Counted from the first letter of the stretch, positions 17,713 through 27,567 are shown. The stretch: 64,000 nt of DNA from Streptosporangium lutulentum (GCF_030811455.1 NZ_JAUSQU010000001.1:2976001-3040000); one strand, 5' to 3'. The notes: generated by a model not told the origin, from the sequence alone. Numbers and translations: made by a program.

Positions 17713-19368
17713 CCTCGATCTTTCGTGATCTTCGTGTGGTCGGCTGAAGCATTTGGCTGAGGCGTGATTTCGCTTCCTGGTCAGCGTGGTGGCCCGGCTG
17801 TCGCGCCGGGTGGGCGGGGTTCCACGAGCCCGTGGGTGTCCTTTCTTGGTCGGTGGAGCGGCTTGATGCTGGTCAGGGCGGTGCCGGCAGGGCTTGCAGG
17901 CGGGTGACGGCGGCGATGATCTGCGGTGCCCAGGGCCATCGGGCGGCGATGCGGAGCCGGAGCCGCCGGCCGCCGTGGACCAGGCGTCCGGCGACGGCGA
18001 ACAGGCGCAGCCGCAAGCGTTTGGGCTCCCAGCGGCGGGCCGGGCCCTGCAGGGCGAGCATCTGCATCCAGGCCATGAGGTCGCCGGCCAACGCGACGAT
18101 CTCGCACCACATCTGGTTCTGGGTGAAATCGTGCAGCGGCAGGTTGCGCAGGCCGGTGTCCTTGGCGCAGCGGATGCGGTCCTCGGCGCGGGCGCGGCGA
18201 CGATGGCGCAGCTCCAGATCGGCGAGCTGGCCTTGCTTGGTGTTGGTGACGAAACAGGTGAAGCGGTGCCCGCCGGGGTCGGTGAAGCGCAGCCGCGCAC
18301 CGGGGTGCGGGCGCTCCCTGCGGACGATGACGCGCATGCCCTTGGGCCAGGAGGTCAGGTTCGCCAGGCCGGTGATCTCGGCGACCCAGGCGCCTGCTCT
18401 GACCTGCCCCTCGGCGTCGTAGGCGGGTGTCCACGCGCTGGCGGGCAAGCGACCGATCGCGGCGCCGATGTCGTCGGTGATGGTGAAGCCGATGGAGTAT
18501 TTCAACCACCGGCCTGGACGGGTCAGCCAGGTGAGGAACTCATGAGTGCCGCCGCCTGAGTCGGTGCGGATCAGAATCTGACGGCGTCGGGCCCGGGGCA
18601 GTTGGGCCAGGGCCAAGACGGTGGCGTTGATGTGGTCGGTGGCGGTGTTGGAGCCGGCGTTGCCCGCTCGCAGCACCAGGGCCAGTGGCTCACCGGCTCC
18701 GTCGGTGCCGTGGTCGGCGAAGGCGGTCATGGGGTGGAAGCCGAAGGTTTTCTTCCAGGTCGGGGTGGCGTTTTCCTTCTCAGAGTGGGCGATGACGATG
18801 GTGGCGTCCAGATCGATGGGGATCAGCTGGCCGTCGGCTCCGGGCGCGGCTGACGCGGCGAGGGTCCAGGCGTGTTCACGGGCGATGGCGCGTGCGCGTC
18901 GAATCGCTTTCAGGGCTTTGGCGGTGTCGGTGGCGAGCCGGTCGATCAGCCGGGAGACGGTCGGGTCAGAGGCGATGGGGCCGAACAGTTCCGGCTGAGA
19001 GCGCAGTATCGCGATGTCGGCCAGGCAGTCGCCTCCCAGGGCGAGGCTGACGGCGAGATCAGCGATGATCTTTCCGGGATCGTGGATCGCGCGGGCCGGT
19101 CGCCATCGTTGCAATTGCTCCGACAGGGCCTGGTCCAGGCCGGTGACGCGCAGCGTTTCCAGCAACAGCAGCGCGCCTGATTGGGAGATGAGCCCGGAGC
19201 CGTCGGCGGACATGACGATCTTGGGTCGCGAAGCGATAGTCTTCACGTGAAAAGTGCCTCTTGAGCTGGTGTGGACGGGACCTTAGACAAGTCCGATCAT
19301 CCCAGTTCAAAGGCACTTTTCTCATGTAAACGATCAAGGCTGGCGATATTCACCGTGAAAGCCCGAGG
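17713..19368 (-). mobile_element. IS1380-family insertion sequence
   Basis: 1656 bp with imperfect terminal repeats CCTCGATCTTTCGTG (left) and CCTCGGGCTTTCACG (right, complement), flanked by a 4-bp direct repeat TTAG at 17709-17712 and 19369-19372. Family, length and duplication agree with IS1380. It appears intact. Confidence 0.88.
17873..19246 (-). CDS. IS1380-family transposase
   Basis: 457 residues from GTG 19246, with AGAGG ten bases upstream. Landmarks are the N-terminal SGALLLLETLRVTGLDQALSEQL, the first catalytic Asp in IPIDLDATIV, the second in ILIRTDSGGGTHEFL, AEDRIRCAKDTGLRNLPLHDF with the catalytic Glu, and the C-terminal basic helix KRLRLRLFAVAGRLVHGGRRLRLRI. The length matches the family (430-470). 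It belongs to the IS at 17713-19368. Confidence 0.92.
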   Translation of the reverse strand: MKTIASRPKIVMSADGSGLISQSGALLLLETLRVTGLDQALSEQLQRWRPARAIHDPGKIIADLAVSLALGGDCLADIAILRSQPELFGPIASDPTVSRLIDRLATDTAKALKAIRRARAIAREHAWTLAASAAPGADGQLIPIDLDATIVIAHSEKENATPTWKKTFGFHPMTAFADHGTDGAGEPLALVLRAGNAGSNTATDHINATVLALAQLPRARRRQILIRTDSGGGTHEFLTWLTRPGRWLKYSIGFTITDDIGAAIGRLPASAWTPAYDAEGQVRAGAWVAEITGLANLTSWPKGMRVIVRRERPHPGARLRFTDPGGHRFTCFVTNTKQGQLADLELRHRRRARAEDRIRCAKDTGLRNLPLHDFTQNQMWCEIVALAGDLMAWMQMLALQGPARRWEPKRLRLRLFAVAGRLVHGGRRLRLRIAARWPWAPQIIAAVTRLQALPAPP

Positions 19369-19372
19369 TTAG

Positions 19373-19759
19373 CCGAGCGCCATCGCCCGCGGTTGCCGCG
19401 GATAAGGATCAGGCGGAGGCCCGGTGGCGTTCCGGCCCGCCGAGGGTGACCATGATCGGCCTGAGGCGACCACGCGCTGGAATCACACCTCACGTGACGG
19501 CCATCGTGTGGCGCGCCGCAGGCAGGAAACGTCACATGGCCCGCCCCGCAGGGTGGTGGTGCGACCCGCCTGCCGTCGCGTGACCGCCCCTGCGGTCGCT
19601 TTGACCGGTGTCGAAGGGTTTCGCCGGTAGCGTTGCCATCGCCTGGCCGCCCGCTGCCGGGAAGCTGGCGGCGGGGGTGCCGCGAGGTATATCCGATAGG
19701 CGAATGTCGGCCGATTCATTTGCCGGCGCGCTGCTGTTCACACAGAGGGGGTGAACGCC
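19373..19759. other. No gene recognised
   Basis: 387 bp between the IS1380 target duplication and the sulfite-oxidase-like gene. No supported frame. The promoter of the downstream gene is expected in the right part; an AGAGGGGG ribosome-binding site is at 19743-19750. Confidence 0.45.
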
Positions 19760-20360
19760 GTGGCCGTCATATCACGAGGATTCTCCGGGCGCCGCCGTGA
19801 GAACCAGCCGGACCTGCCACCAGGACAGTATCTCACCGAGGGGCTTCCCGGTCTTGTCGGCCGGTCCCACACCGCGCGTGCCCACCGAGGAGTGGGAGTT
19901 CACCATCACCACCGAGGCCGGCCGGGAACACCGGTGGGACTGGGCGGGGTTGCTCTCGCTGCCCCTTCAGCGGTTCACCACCGACCTGCACTGCGTCACC
20001 AAGTGGTCGAAGCTGGGCACGGTGTGGGAGGGCGTGTCGCTGGACGATCTTTTCGCCGAGGTGGAGAGCACCGCCGATTACGCGCTGACGCACTCCTATG
20101 GTGGCTACATCACGAACCTGCCGCTGGACGACCTGCTGGAAGGCCAGGCGTGGATCGCCGTCCGCTACGACGACGCCGACCTCGCTCCTGAGCACGGCGG
20201 GCCCGCACGGCTGCTCGTCCCGCATCTGTATCTGTGGAAAAGCGCCAAGTGGGTACGCGGCATCCAGCTACTGCACGACGACGAGCCGGGCTTTTGGGAG
20301 AGCGCCGGCTACCACAACTACGGAGACCCCTGGCGCGAGCACCGGTATTGGGGAGACTGA
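19760..20360 (+). pseudogene. Sulfite-oxidase-like molybdopterin-domain protein with a single-base frameshift
   Basis: From GTG 19760 one frame gives MAVISRGFSGRRRENQPDLPPGQYLTEG. At the G-run 19840-19843 the homology jumps to another frame, FPVLSAGPTPRVPTEEWEFTITTEAG...RFTTDLHCVTKWSKLGTVWEGVSL, ending GYHNYGDPWREHRYWGD. The joined product (about 200 residues) is the standard length for actinobacterial sulfite-oxidase-like oxidoreductases of the SUOX/YedY molybdopterin fold; the Cys of LHCVTKWSKLG is the expected molybdenum ligand. One extra G explains the shift. It could be a sequencing error or a recent mutation; the rest of the gene shows no decay. No redox partner lies next to it. Confidence 0.75.
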
Positions 20361-20596
20361 CGCCGCCGGCAACGCCGGGGAGGTCGATTCGGCGGGTCGT
20401 CACCGCGAACCGCCACCGATTCCGTAAACATCACCGCACGCATTCTCCGGCGGACCGTCGCGGAGAAAAGAGCGACGTCTCAACGAGGAACGAACTCCTG
20501 CTCATGAGGACCTGAGCCACTACGGCTCGAACGGTCCTGGTCGTCGTCTTGTCACGTGCACAGGGCGCGATGAGTCATCCGAAAGGGGAAAATTCC

Positions 20597-21370
20597 ATGA
20601 CTGAGAATTTCGAGGGCCGCAAACTTATCGTGATCGGCGGCAGTAGCGGAATGGGCCGTGAAACGGCCGTCGAGGTCGTCGCACGCGGCGGCAGCGCCGT
20701 GATCATCGGCCGCGATGAAAAGCGCGTCGCCGAGACCGTCGCCGAGCTGTCAGCCACCAGGCAGGCATGGGGCATCACCGCGGACCTCGCAGACCGCGAT
20801 CAGGTCGTGGCGGTGCAAAAGCAACTGGCCGACGAACACGACGACGCGACGCTGCTGGTCAACGCGGCAGGGTTCTTCATCCCCAAGCCCTTCCTCGACT
20901 ACGGCGGCGCTGACTACGACGCCTACCTGGAGCTGAACCGAGCGACGTTCTTCCTGACGCAAACCATCGTCCGCGGCATGATCGCGGGCGGTAGCGGTGG
21001 GGCGATCGTCAACGTCGGCAGCATGTGGGCGCACCAAGCGATCGCGGCCACCCCGGCGACCGGTTACTCGATGGCCAAGGCCGGCCTGCACGCGCTGACG
21101 CACAATCTGGCCATCGAGCTGGCCGAGCACAACATCCGCGTCAACACGGTCGCACCCGCCGTCGTCGCCACCCCGCTCTACGAAGGGTTCATCGCGCCCG
21201 AGCAGATCGACGAGACGCTGCGGGGGTTCGACGGCTTCCACCCGATCGGCCGAGTCGGCACCGCCCGCGATGTCGCCGCGACCATCACCTTCCTGCTGTC
21301 TTCCGACACGAGCTGGGTGACCGGCGCCATCTGGAACGTCGACGGCGGCGTGATGGCCGGCCGCAACTAG
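20597..21370 (+). CDS. Short-chain dehydrogenase/reductase (SDR)
   Basis: 257 residues from ATG 20597, with AAAGGGG eight bases upstream. Classical SDR: cofactor motif GGSSGMG (residues 14-20), NAAG (89-92), catalytic Ser142 (NVGSMW), Tyr157 and Lys161 (YSMAK), and the C-terminal [15 protein letters not shown]. The Arg-rich stretch GRDEKRV after beta-2 suggests NADP(H) preference (inference). The substrate is unknown. It is monocistronic, followed by the strong hairpin at 21443-21485. Confidence 0.9.
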   Translation: MTENFEGRKLIVIGGSSGMGRETAVEVVARGGSAVIIGRDEKRVAETVAELSATRQAWGITADLADRDQVVAVQKQLADEHDDATLLVNAAGFFIPKPFLDYGGADYDAYLELNRATFFLTQTIVRGMIAGGSGGAIVNVGSMWAHQAIAATPATGYSMAKAGLHALTHNLAIELAEHNIRVNTVAPAVVATPLYEGFIAPEQIDETLRGFDGFHPIGRVGTARDVAATITFLLSSDTSWVTGAIWNVDGGVMAGRN

Positions 21371-21442
21371 CCGAGCCCTTCGGCCGCATCACCGTCACCG
21401 ATGCGGCCGGACAACCACCGCGACCGGCACGTCACAGCACAT

Positions 21443-21485
21443 CCTCCGCGCGTTCCGGTACCACCGGTACCGGAACGCGCGGAGG
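21443..21485. terminator. Long perfect hairpin downstream of the SDR gene
   Basis: 20-bp perfectly paired arms (CCTCCGCGCGTTCCGGTACC and complement) around the loop ACC. No T-tract follows, as is common in actinomycetes. It lies 73 bp past the SDR stop and probably terminates or stabilises that transcript. Confidence 0.65.
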
Positions 21486-21755
21486 AACGATGTGTGTGAA
21501 CACCTCCGAGACCGCGTCCCGGCTGCTGCGTGAGCCGTACCGGGTGACGCGAGAAGGATGCACCAGGGCTGGTTTTCCGGCTTGCCCGCTCGCAGACAAC
21601 GGGAAATCGGGCATCGACGTCGCATCCAGCGAGCCGCTGCCGGCGAGGCTCTCCATCGATTGTTGGTCGGCCACGGCCGCACGACCGACATGGTGCGGTT
21701 GGTTATCAACGGTACAGAGCGGCCTCGGTCTCAGCGAATGGCACGCTCAGCGCGT
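21486..21755. other. No gene recognised
   Basis: 270 bp between the hairpin and the end of the converging transaldolase gene. A plus-strand frame from ATG 21490 is open but has no family resemblance and runs into transaldolase antisense; I do not call it. Confidence 0.4.
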
Positions 21756-22859
21756 TCACGCCTTCTTCAACTCGGTGGCCACGGTGTCGAGCAGTTCGTT
21801 CCAGGAGGCCGTGAACTTTGCCACGCCCTCGTCTTCCAGCACCCGCACCACATCGTCGTAGTCGACCCCGGTCTCCTTCAACGCGGCCATCACGTTCCGG
21901 GCGTCCTCATAGAACGGGCGGATCGTATCCCCGCTCACCTCGCCGTGGTCGGCGATCGCTTTCAGGGTCTTTTCCGGCATGGTGTTGACCGTGCCCGCGG
22001 CGATCAGATCATCCACATAAAGGGTGTCGGCGTAGGCGGGATTCTTGGTGCCGGTCGAGGCCCACAGCGGCCGCTGTGGATGGGCGCCGGCGGTACGCAG
22101 CGCCTCCCAGCGCGAGGTGCCCATCACCTCCTCGAACGCGGCGTAGGCGAGCCGGGCATTGGCCACGGCCGCCTTGCCCTTAAGCGCCGCGGCCTGCGCG
22201 GTGCCGATCGCATCCAGTCGTTTGTCGACCTCGGTGTCCACCCGGCTGACGAAGAACGATGCCACCGACTCGATCGCCGCGACCGGCAGGCCCTTGGCGT
22301 TGGCGGCCTCCAGCCCGGCCAGCCAGGCGTCCATGACCGCGCGGTAGCGCTGCAACGAAAAAATCAGTGTGACGTTGACGCTGATGCCCTCGGCCAGGCA
22401 TGCGGTGATTGCCGGCAGGCCCTCGACGGTGGCCGGGATCTTGATGAACAGGTTGGGCCGGTCGACCAGCCACCACAGCACGCGCGCCTCGGCGATGGCC
22501 TTCTCGGTTTCTCTGGCCAGGCGGGGATCGACCTCGATCGAGACCCGGCCGTCCACGCCGGCCGAGGCCTCATAGGCCGGGCGCAATACATCGCACGCCC
22601 AGCGGATGTCGTAGGTGGTGATGGAACGCGCGGCCTCGCCCACGTCTACTGCGCGTATTTGCAGGTCGTGCAGCTGGGTTGTGTAGGCGTCGCCCTTGCT
22701 GAGCGCCAAGGCGAAGATCGTGGGGTTGGACGTCACGCCCACCACGCTGTGGTTTCGGACCAGATCGGCCAGGGTGCCGGTGCGCAGCCGATCCCGGTTG
22801 ATGTCGTCCAGCCAGATCGAGACGCCGTGGCCGGAAAGTTTCTTGAGGATCTCACTCAT
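21756..22859 (-). CDS. tal: Transaldolase
   Basis: 367 residues, the length of the actinobacterial Tal subfamily. Motifs are GVTSNPTIF (residues 41-49), [10 protein letters not shown], the Schiff-base Lys140 in LFIKIPAT and the late [21 protein letters not shown]. Transfers a dihydroxyacetone unit between sedoheptulose 7-phosphate and glyceraldehyde 3-phosphate in the cytosolic pentose phosphate pathway. ATG 22859 is preceded by CGGGAAA. It stands alone here, without transketolase or zwf, unlike the usual housekeeping operon, so it may be a second, accessory copy. Confidence 0.95.
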   Translation of the reverse strand: MSEILKKLSGHGVSIWLDDINRDRLRTGTLADLVRNHSVVGVTSNPTIFALALSKGDAYTTQLHDLQIRAVDVGEAARSITTYDIRWACDVLRPAYEASAGVDGRVSIEVDPRLARETEKAIAEARVLWWLVDRPNLFIKIPATVEGLPAITACLAEGISVNVTLIFSLQRYRAVMDAWLAGLEAANAKGLPVAAIESVASFFVSRVDTEVDKRLDAIGTAQAAALKGKAAVANARLAYAAFEEVMGTSRWEALRTAGAHPQRPLWASTGTKNPAYADTLYVDDLIAAGTVNTMPEKTLKAIADHGEVSGDTIRPFYEDARNVMAALKETGVDYDDVVRVLEDEGVAKFTASWNELLDTVATELKKA

Positions 22860-23204
22860 GGTTGATTTCCCGTTCTTTTGCCCTGGTCGGCTCGTGGCCG
22901 GGCGAGGTCGGCGTTCGCTCGCTCAGCGGTGCGGCCGAACTGCCCGAACGGGAGCCGATGCGGTGAAGACACCGAAGCACCCCCGGTGGAGCGTTTCCCC
23001 GTCGTCATCGGCGAAACGCAGATGGGGGATTTCCGCCGGGTGAGGGTGAGTGCGGGTGGCTACGTGAGCGGCCGGGAGTGAGCGCCAGGCGCGACGGCGA
23101 ACCTCCCACATCCGCCTCACGTTAAAGCCCCGACCCGGCTCGCGGCCGGTATCCGGCATGTTGGTTCGACGATGGTCAAAATAGGATGAATCTAAGGTAA
23201 TCGC
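22860..23204. other. No gene recognised (divergent promoter region)
   Basis: 345 bp between transaldolase and the ArsR pseudogene, which point away from each other. Promoters for both are expected here. A lower-GC patch at 23170-23200 (ATAGGATGAATCTAAGG) may be the ArsR promoter. Confidence 0.4.
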
Positions 23205-23624
23205 ATGAAAGAACCACCAGCCGGGTGGGCACCTTCCCCGCATTCCCTTGGCGGAGACGTCGACATCGCCGCTGTCGGGGCTCTGGTCGCCGATCCGGCG
23301 CGATGCCGAATTCTCCTCGCGCTCGCCGACGGCCGATCTTTGCCGGCAAATCGTCTCGCCGCCGATGCCGAGTCAGCGCGGCCACGGCCAGCAGCCACCT
23401 CGGCAAGCTCACCGCGGCGGGCCTGCTCCTGGTCGAGGCCCGCGGGCGCTATGGACTCCAGCGAGCAGCGCCTTCATCTGTCCGGAGCACTCGGACGCGA
23501 GCCACTCAACCGCTTCATCGAACTGGGCTGGATCCAGCGCTCCGACGACAGCCGCGCCGTGATCATCACCCGGGCCGGCCGGCAGGGATTTGACGAGAGC
23601 TTCGGTATCGGCCCCGGCACATGA
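23205..23624 (+). pseudogene. ArsR-family regulator, broken by frameshifts
   Basis: From ATG 23205: GGDVDIAAVGALVADPARCRILLALADGRSLPANRLAADA, then a shift to the frame giving ATASSHLGKLTAAGLLLVEARGRY (the recognition helix and wing of ArsR proteins), then back to LHLSGALGREPLNRFIELGWIQRSD...TRAGRQGF, the extra C-terminal domain of long ArsR proteins. At least two indels or an internal deletion are required. The N-terminal part is closely similar to the intact ArsR at 23927-24262, so the two are paralogues. Confidence 0.7.
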
Positions 23625-23644
23625 CCATCCAGAATCGGAAGACA

Positions 23645-23881
23645 TCACCATGAAGACCGTTCTCGCTGTCGTCTCGGTTTGGCCCGGATGTCGTCGAGAG
23701 CGCCCCGGGCGAGGGTGGAACCGACACCCCGCCGCCGAAACTCCGGCTCGACGATCGCGTGGGTGAACACGACCCTCGGACCCGCGTGCTCGTAGACGAT
23801 CGCGCCGACCACCCGGTCGGCGATCAACACATCGTAGGTGCGTGCCTCGGTGTTCTCCTGCACGGTGATCTCGGCGGTCAT
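23645..23881 (-). pseudogene. GNAT-type acetyltransferase (YjdJ-like), C-terminally truncated
   Basis: From ATG 23881, residues 1-66 follow the short GNAT family (YidJ/YjdJ type, about 95 residues): TYDVLIADRVVGAIVYEHAGPRVVFTHAIVEPEFRRRGVGSTLARGALDDIRA, with the acetyl-CoA loop RRRGVGS. The usual end (a strand plus CPFV..Y....PEY) is replaced by an unrelated Arg-rich tail, so the 3' end has been lost. It is downstream of and on the same strand as the ArsR gene. Confidence 0.65.
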
Positions 23882-23926
23882 GCCATGTTCCTTTCGCGTA
23901 TCGAGGCCGTCAGCTCGCAGGTGGCG

Positions 23927-24262
23927 TCATCTTTCCTGGCGTAGCGAGCCGATCGGCAGGGTAGGCGCGAGCTGCTGCAGGGCCTCGATGAGGCGGGCGA
24001 CGGCGGGCGCGGCCAGGCGGTAGTAGCGGTGGCGTCCACGGGCCTCGACGGCCAGAAGTCCCGCTTCGGTCAGTTTGCCCAGGTGGCTGCTGGCCGTGGC
24101 GGGGCTGACCCCGGCTTCGGTGGCCAGGCGGCCGGCGGGCAGGGCCCGGCCGTCCTTGAGGGCGAGCAGGATCCGGCATCGCCCGGGGTCGGCGACCAGA
24201 GAGCCGATCATCGCGATGTCGGTGTCTCCGCCCACCTGGAGTACGGATTCCGGCTGTCTCAT
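23927..24262 (-). CDS. ArsR-family transcriptional regulator (short)
   Basis: 111 residues. Winged-helix motif ADPGRCRILLALKDGRALPAGRLATEAGVSPATASSHLGKLTEAGLLAVEARGRHRYYRLA; the recognition helix is SPATASSHLGKL. No metal-binding Cys cluster (ELCVCDL type) is present, so the effector is unclear. Its long paralogues carry another 100 residues after PTLPIGSLR; here the frame stops at QER, so the protein may be truncated although the DNA-binding domain is whole. It points away from the protoglobin gene and may regulate it and itself (inference). Confidence 0.75.
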   Translation of the reverse strand: MRQPESVLQVGGDTDIAMIGSLVADPGRCRILLALKDGRALPAGRLATEAGVSPATASSHLGKLTEAGLLAVEARGRHRYYRLAAPAVARLIEALQQLAPTLPIGSLRQER

Positions 24263-24550
24263 ATGGCCAGATTAAGCCTGTCTCTATTTGACGGTCATCG
24301 AAGCGTTTGGCCGTTAGCGTCGGGGTATGACAGCCGTTGCGAAGGCCGAGCGCCTCCTCAAGGGGAGGGATCGCGACCAGCCCGTGGCCTGGGGGCTACG
24401 GGCTGGTCGCGATTGTGGGCGTGCGCGTTTGCGCGGATCGAAAATGCGGCGTCAAGCGTCAAGATCGAGACGGCCGCGTCGTGACCCTTCGAGGTGCGAT
24501 CTGCGGCGCCATACCGAGCAGTCGCCATACCGAGCAAAGGGACCTTTGCC

Positions 24551-25192
24551 ATGAGTGATCACACGATGAGTGACCACACCCCGACGCCGAAACTGGTCAC
24601 CGAGCATTCCGAGGAGATCCCGGGCTACACCTACGGCACCGGTGAGGCCGCCGTCTCACCGTTGACGCTGGAGGACCTGGAGCGGCTCAAGGCCGTGGTG
24701 GGGCTCACCCCCGACGACGAGCAGGCCCTGATCGAGGCCGCCCGGGTGCTGGCCGACCAGGCCGACGACATGGTCACCGCCTACCGCAAGCGGCTCGGCG
24801 AACTGCCGTTCATGCGCGCCTACTCCGGCTACCCCGACGGCACGCCCAACCCCGCCTACGGCGCCGCCTCCAAGCCACGCTTCGACCGGTTCATCATCGA
24901 CGCCTGCACCCGGCCGCTGGATCAGGACTGGCTGAACTACCAGCACGAGATCGGGCTGCGCCACACCCGGGACAAGAAGAACAAAACCGACCACGCCGAC
25001 TCCCTCGACCACATCCCGATGCGCTACCTGCTCGCCTTCACCGCCGTCGTCATCGCCACCGCCCGCGACTATCTCGCCGCCGGCGGCGCCTCGGCCGAAC
25101 AGGTCGACCGCATGCACGCCGCCTTCACCAAGTCCGTGATGCTGCACGTCACCGTCTGGACCCGGCCTTATGTGGCCGCCGCCGACTGGTGA
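24551..25192 (+). CDS. Protoglobin-domain protein
   Basis: 213 residues from ATG 24551, with AAAGGGA upstream. A globin-sensor/protoglobin fold is shown by IPGYTYG...LTLEDLERLK, the helix DWLNYQHEIGLRHT whose His132 is the expected proximal heme ligand, KKNKTDHADSLDHIPMRYL and the C-terminal VMLHVTVWTRPYV. Stand-alone protoglobins bind O2, CO or NO; the function in actinobacteria is not settled. No fused signalling domain. Its neighbours are an ArsR regulator (divergent) and a dehalogenase (160 bp downstream, same strand). Confidence 0.85.
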   Translation: MSDHTMSDHTPTPKLVTEHSEEIPGYTYGTGEAAVSPLTLEDLERLKAVVGLTPDDEQALIEAARVLADQADDMVTAYRKRLGELPFMRAYSGYPDGTPNPAYGAASKPRFDRFIIDACTRPLDQDWLNYQHEIGLRHTRDKKNKTDHADSLDHIPMRYLLAFTAVVIATARDYLAAGGASAEQVDRMHAAFTKSVMLHVTVWTRPYVAAADW

Positions 25193-25351
25193 ATGAACGC
25201 CTCAGAGCCGCATACCGGCCCCGTCACCGGGGGCACGGGCGAGGACCGGAACGCGGATCGCGCAGCAGCCGATCCGGCCGACCAGACAACCAGACACCCG
25301 AGAACGGGCGGTTGACCGCCTGAAGATCACTCAACAGGGGGAAGCGAAACC

Positions 25352-26101
25352 ATGAACCGCAACCTGGCAACAGCCACAGCCCAGCGGAGGTCGAACGGCG
25401 CCGAGTGGATCGGCGGGGAGCCGTCGGTGCTGGTGTTCGACGTCAACGAGACACTGATCGACTTCGAGTCGATGAACCCGCTCTTCGAGAAGATCTTCGG
25501 TGACAAGCGGGTGATGCGCGAGTGGCTGGGTCACCTGATCATGTACTCGATGACCGTCACCCTGTCCGGTCTGTACGAGGGATACTTCACCCTGGGCCAG
25601 GGGCTGCTCAAGATGGTCGGCGACATCCACGGGGTGCGGGTCTCCGACGCCGACATCGAGGAGATCCGGCAGGCGATGCTGACCATGCCCGCCCACCCCG
25701 ACGTGGAAGAGGGGCTGAGTCGGATGAAGGACGCGGGTTTTCGCCTGGTGACGCTGACGAACTCCCCGTCCAACCCCGGCGGGCAGAGCCCGCTGGAGCA
25801 CGCCGGTCTCGCGCACTTCTTCGAGCGGCAGTTCACCATCGAGACCGTCCGCGCCTACAAACCCGCCCAGCAGGTCTACCACCTGGTGGCCCAGGAACTG
25901 GACGTTCCGCCGTCCAGCTGCTTCATGGTCGCCGCGCACGTCTGGGACACCGTGGGAGCGCAGAGCGCCGGCTACACCGCAGGTCTGGTCACCCGGCCGG
26001 GCAACGCGCCCCTGCCGGTCGCCTCCCTGCCGCAGCCCAACCTCATCGCGCCCGACCTCCCGGCCCTGGCCGGGCAACTCATCCAGGTATGGCGCTCCTG
26101 A
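25352..26101 (+). CDS. Haloacid dehalogenase type II (HAD superfamily)
   Basis: 249 residues. HAD motif I FDVNETL with nucleophile Asp30, motif II TLTNSP, the conserved Lys in RAYKPAQQVYHL and motif III/IV region FMVAAHVWDTVGAQSAG, as in L-2-haloacid dehalogenases. Catalyses hydrolytic removal of halide from 2-haloalkanoates via an Asp-ester intermediate (family knowledge; other small substrates are possible). A GGGGGAAGCG ribosome-binding site precedes ATG 25352. The helical cap is long and hydrophobic (MYSMTVTLSGLYEGYFTLG), typical of type II. Confidence 0.85.
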   Translation: MNRNLATATAQRRSNGAEWIGGEPSVLVFDVNETLIDFESMNPLFEKIFGDKRVMREWLGHLIMYSMTVTLSGLYEGYFTLGQGLLKMVGDIHGVRVSDADIEEIRQAMLTMPAHPDVEEGLSRMKDAGFRLVTLTNSPSNPGGQSPLEHAGLAHFFERQFTIETVRAYKPAQQVYHLVAQELDVPPSSCFMVAAHVWDTVGAQSAGYTAGLVTRPGNAPLPVASLPQPNLIAPDLPALAGQLIQVWRS

Positions 26102-26393
26102 GCCGCACGACGGCACCGACGCGGCCACCGGCGAAGGTCGCACGGGTCATCTCGAGACTCTGAACCGCTCCCATCGGGTTGCCCGCCGTGCGTGGCGATG
26201 GTGCGCACTCGAGCCGATGCGGCACCCGATGTTTCGAGCGGGCTCGAAGTATTACGACGCTAGCGTGGTCATACAGAGATAAGCCGCCGAAGCGGCAGCA
26301 CATCGCACGCGCGCCGCTTTGACCGGTCACGGAGGAGGCATGCCGTCGACGGCCGCCTCACCAGATCCCGACCGAAGGAAGGAAGGCAGAGCC

Positions 26394-26687
26394 ATGTCCG
26401 AACTGCGAGTGATCGCCCGCCTGACGATCTCCGCTGGGAATCAGGACAAGGTCCTGCCGTTGCTGAGGCAGATCACCGAGGCCGTCCGCAGCGAACCGGG
26501 CAACATCTCCTTCGTGCCCCACAGGCAACTCGACGACGACCGTGAGGTCGTCGTACTGGAACGGTATGTCTCACGCGAGGCGTTCGCCGCGCACCAGGCG
26601 GCACCGCACTTCCAGCGCATCGTCGTCGATCAGATCTTCCCGCTGCTGGATGAGCGCGTCGTGGAGTCCTACGACGTCGCCGAATGA
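26394..26687 (+). CDS. Antibiotic biosynthesis monooxygenase (ABM)-domain protein
   Basis: 97 residues from ATG 26394, preceded by AAGGAAGGCAGAG. ABM/YgiN ferredoxin-like fold: LRVIARLTISAGNQDKVLPLLRQITEAVRSEPGNISFVPHRQLDD..VVVLERYVSREAFAAHQAAPHFQRI. Such small dimers act as quinol monooxygenases or heme-free oxygenases. Its TGA overlaps the ATG of the AlkA-like gene by 4 bp, so the two are cotranslated. Confidence 0.85.
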   Translation: MSELRVIARLTISAGNQDKVLPLLRQITEAVRSEPGNISFVPHRQLDDDREVVVLERYVSREAFAAHQAAPHFQRIVVDQIFPLLDERVVESYDVAE

Positions 26688-27454
26688 CCACGACGCCGGA
26701 CGGCGACACAGGAGGAGTCATCATCAGCGCGTTCGAGCACCAGTACCGCTACCTCGCCGAGCGCGAGCCGGTCTTCGCGCGCCTGCTCGACGAGTACGGC
26801 CGGCCCGATCCCTTCGAGTGGCACGACGGCGGACGCACCGGATCGAGTCACTTCGCCGCGATGGCACTGCACATCATCGGACAGCAGATCTCCGCCACCG
26901 TGGCGTTCGTCGTCTTCGACCGGATCGCCGCGGCCACCGGCACCATCCCCTCCCCCGACGGCGTCATCGGGCTGGGCGGAGAACGGTTGCGTGCATGCGG
27001 CCTGTCCCGGGCCAAGGCGGCCTACATCCTGGACCTGGCCCAGCGGCAGAAAAGCGGGCTGATCGACATCGAGAACATGACCTCCCTCGACGACGATAAA
27101 GTGATCGCCGCGCTCACCGCGGTGCACGGCATCGGCCTGTGGTCGGCGCAGACATTCCTCATCCACCAGCTCCACCGGCCCGACGTCCTACCCGCCGGCG
27201 ACGGCGGCGTCCGCCGCGCCATCCGCGAGGCCTGGAAGCTCGACGAACTGCCCGCCATAGGCCAGGTGCGCGACATGGCAACCGGATGGGCGCCATACCG
27301 GTCCTACGCGGCCGCGCTGCTGTGGCGATCCCTGCGGCCCGCCGGCGAACCCTCCGACCCCAAAGCCCGCGCCCTGAGCCGCGAGGCGAAGACGACCGGT
27401 TCACGCACATCATCGGCGGCACCGCCGCCGCGGTCTCATCCGGGGCAGGCGTGA
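26684..27454 (+). CDS. HhH-GPD DNA glycosylase, AlkA-like (3-methyladenine DNA glycosylase II type)
   Basis: 256 residues. Helix-hairpin-helix VHGIGLWSAQ (residues 147-156) followed by the catalytic Asp173 in LPAGDGGVRRA; HFAAMALHIIGQQIS is the conserved first helix of the HhH-GPD domain. No [4Fe-4S] Cys cluster, as expected for AlkA types, and no N-terminal AlkA_N or Ada domain. Removes alkylated bases in base-excision repair (family). Translationally coupled to the ABM gene. The last 30 residues are low-complexity. Confidence 0.85.
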   Translation: MTTTPDGDTGGVIISAFEHQYRYLAEREPVFARLLDEYGRPDPFEWHDGGRTGSSHFAAMALHIIGQQISATVAFVVFDRIAAATGTIPSPDGVIGLGGERLRACGLSRAKAAYILDLAQRQKSGLIDIENMTSLDDDKVIAALTAVHGIGLWSAQTFLIHQLHRPDVLPAGDGGVRRAIREAWKLDELPAIGQVRDMATGWAPYRSYAAALLWRSLRPAGEPSDPKARALSREAKTTGSRTSSAAPPPRSHPGQA

Positions 27455-27567
27455 TGGGCCGCCACTTGGACGAACCACAGCACACCGCGATAACCACACG
27501 TCTTCCCCGGACTCCCCGGGCGAGCGCATCATCGAGTGGCCCGTATCGGGTGAAGAAGAGAGCAGTG

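Noticed and set aside
21490-21861. Plus-strand frame after the SDR hairpin starting MCVNTSETASRLL
   Set aside because: Runs antisense into the transaldolase gene and has no family resemblance.
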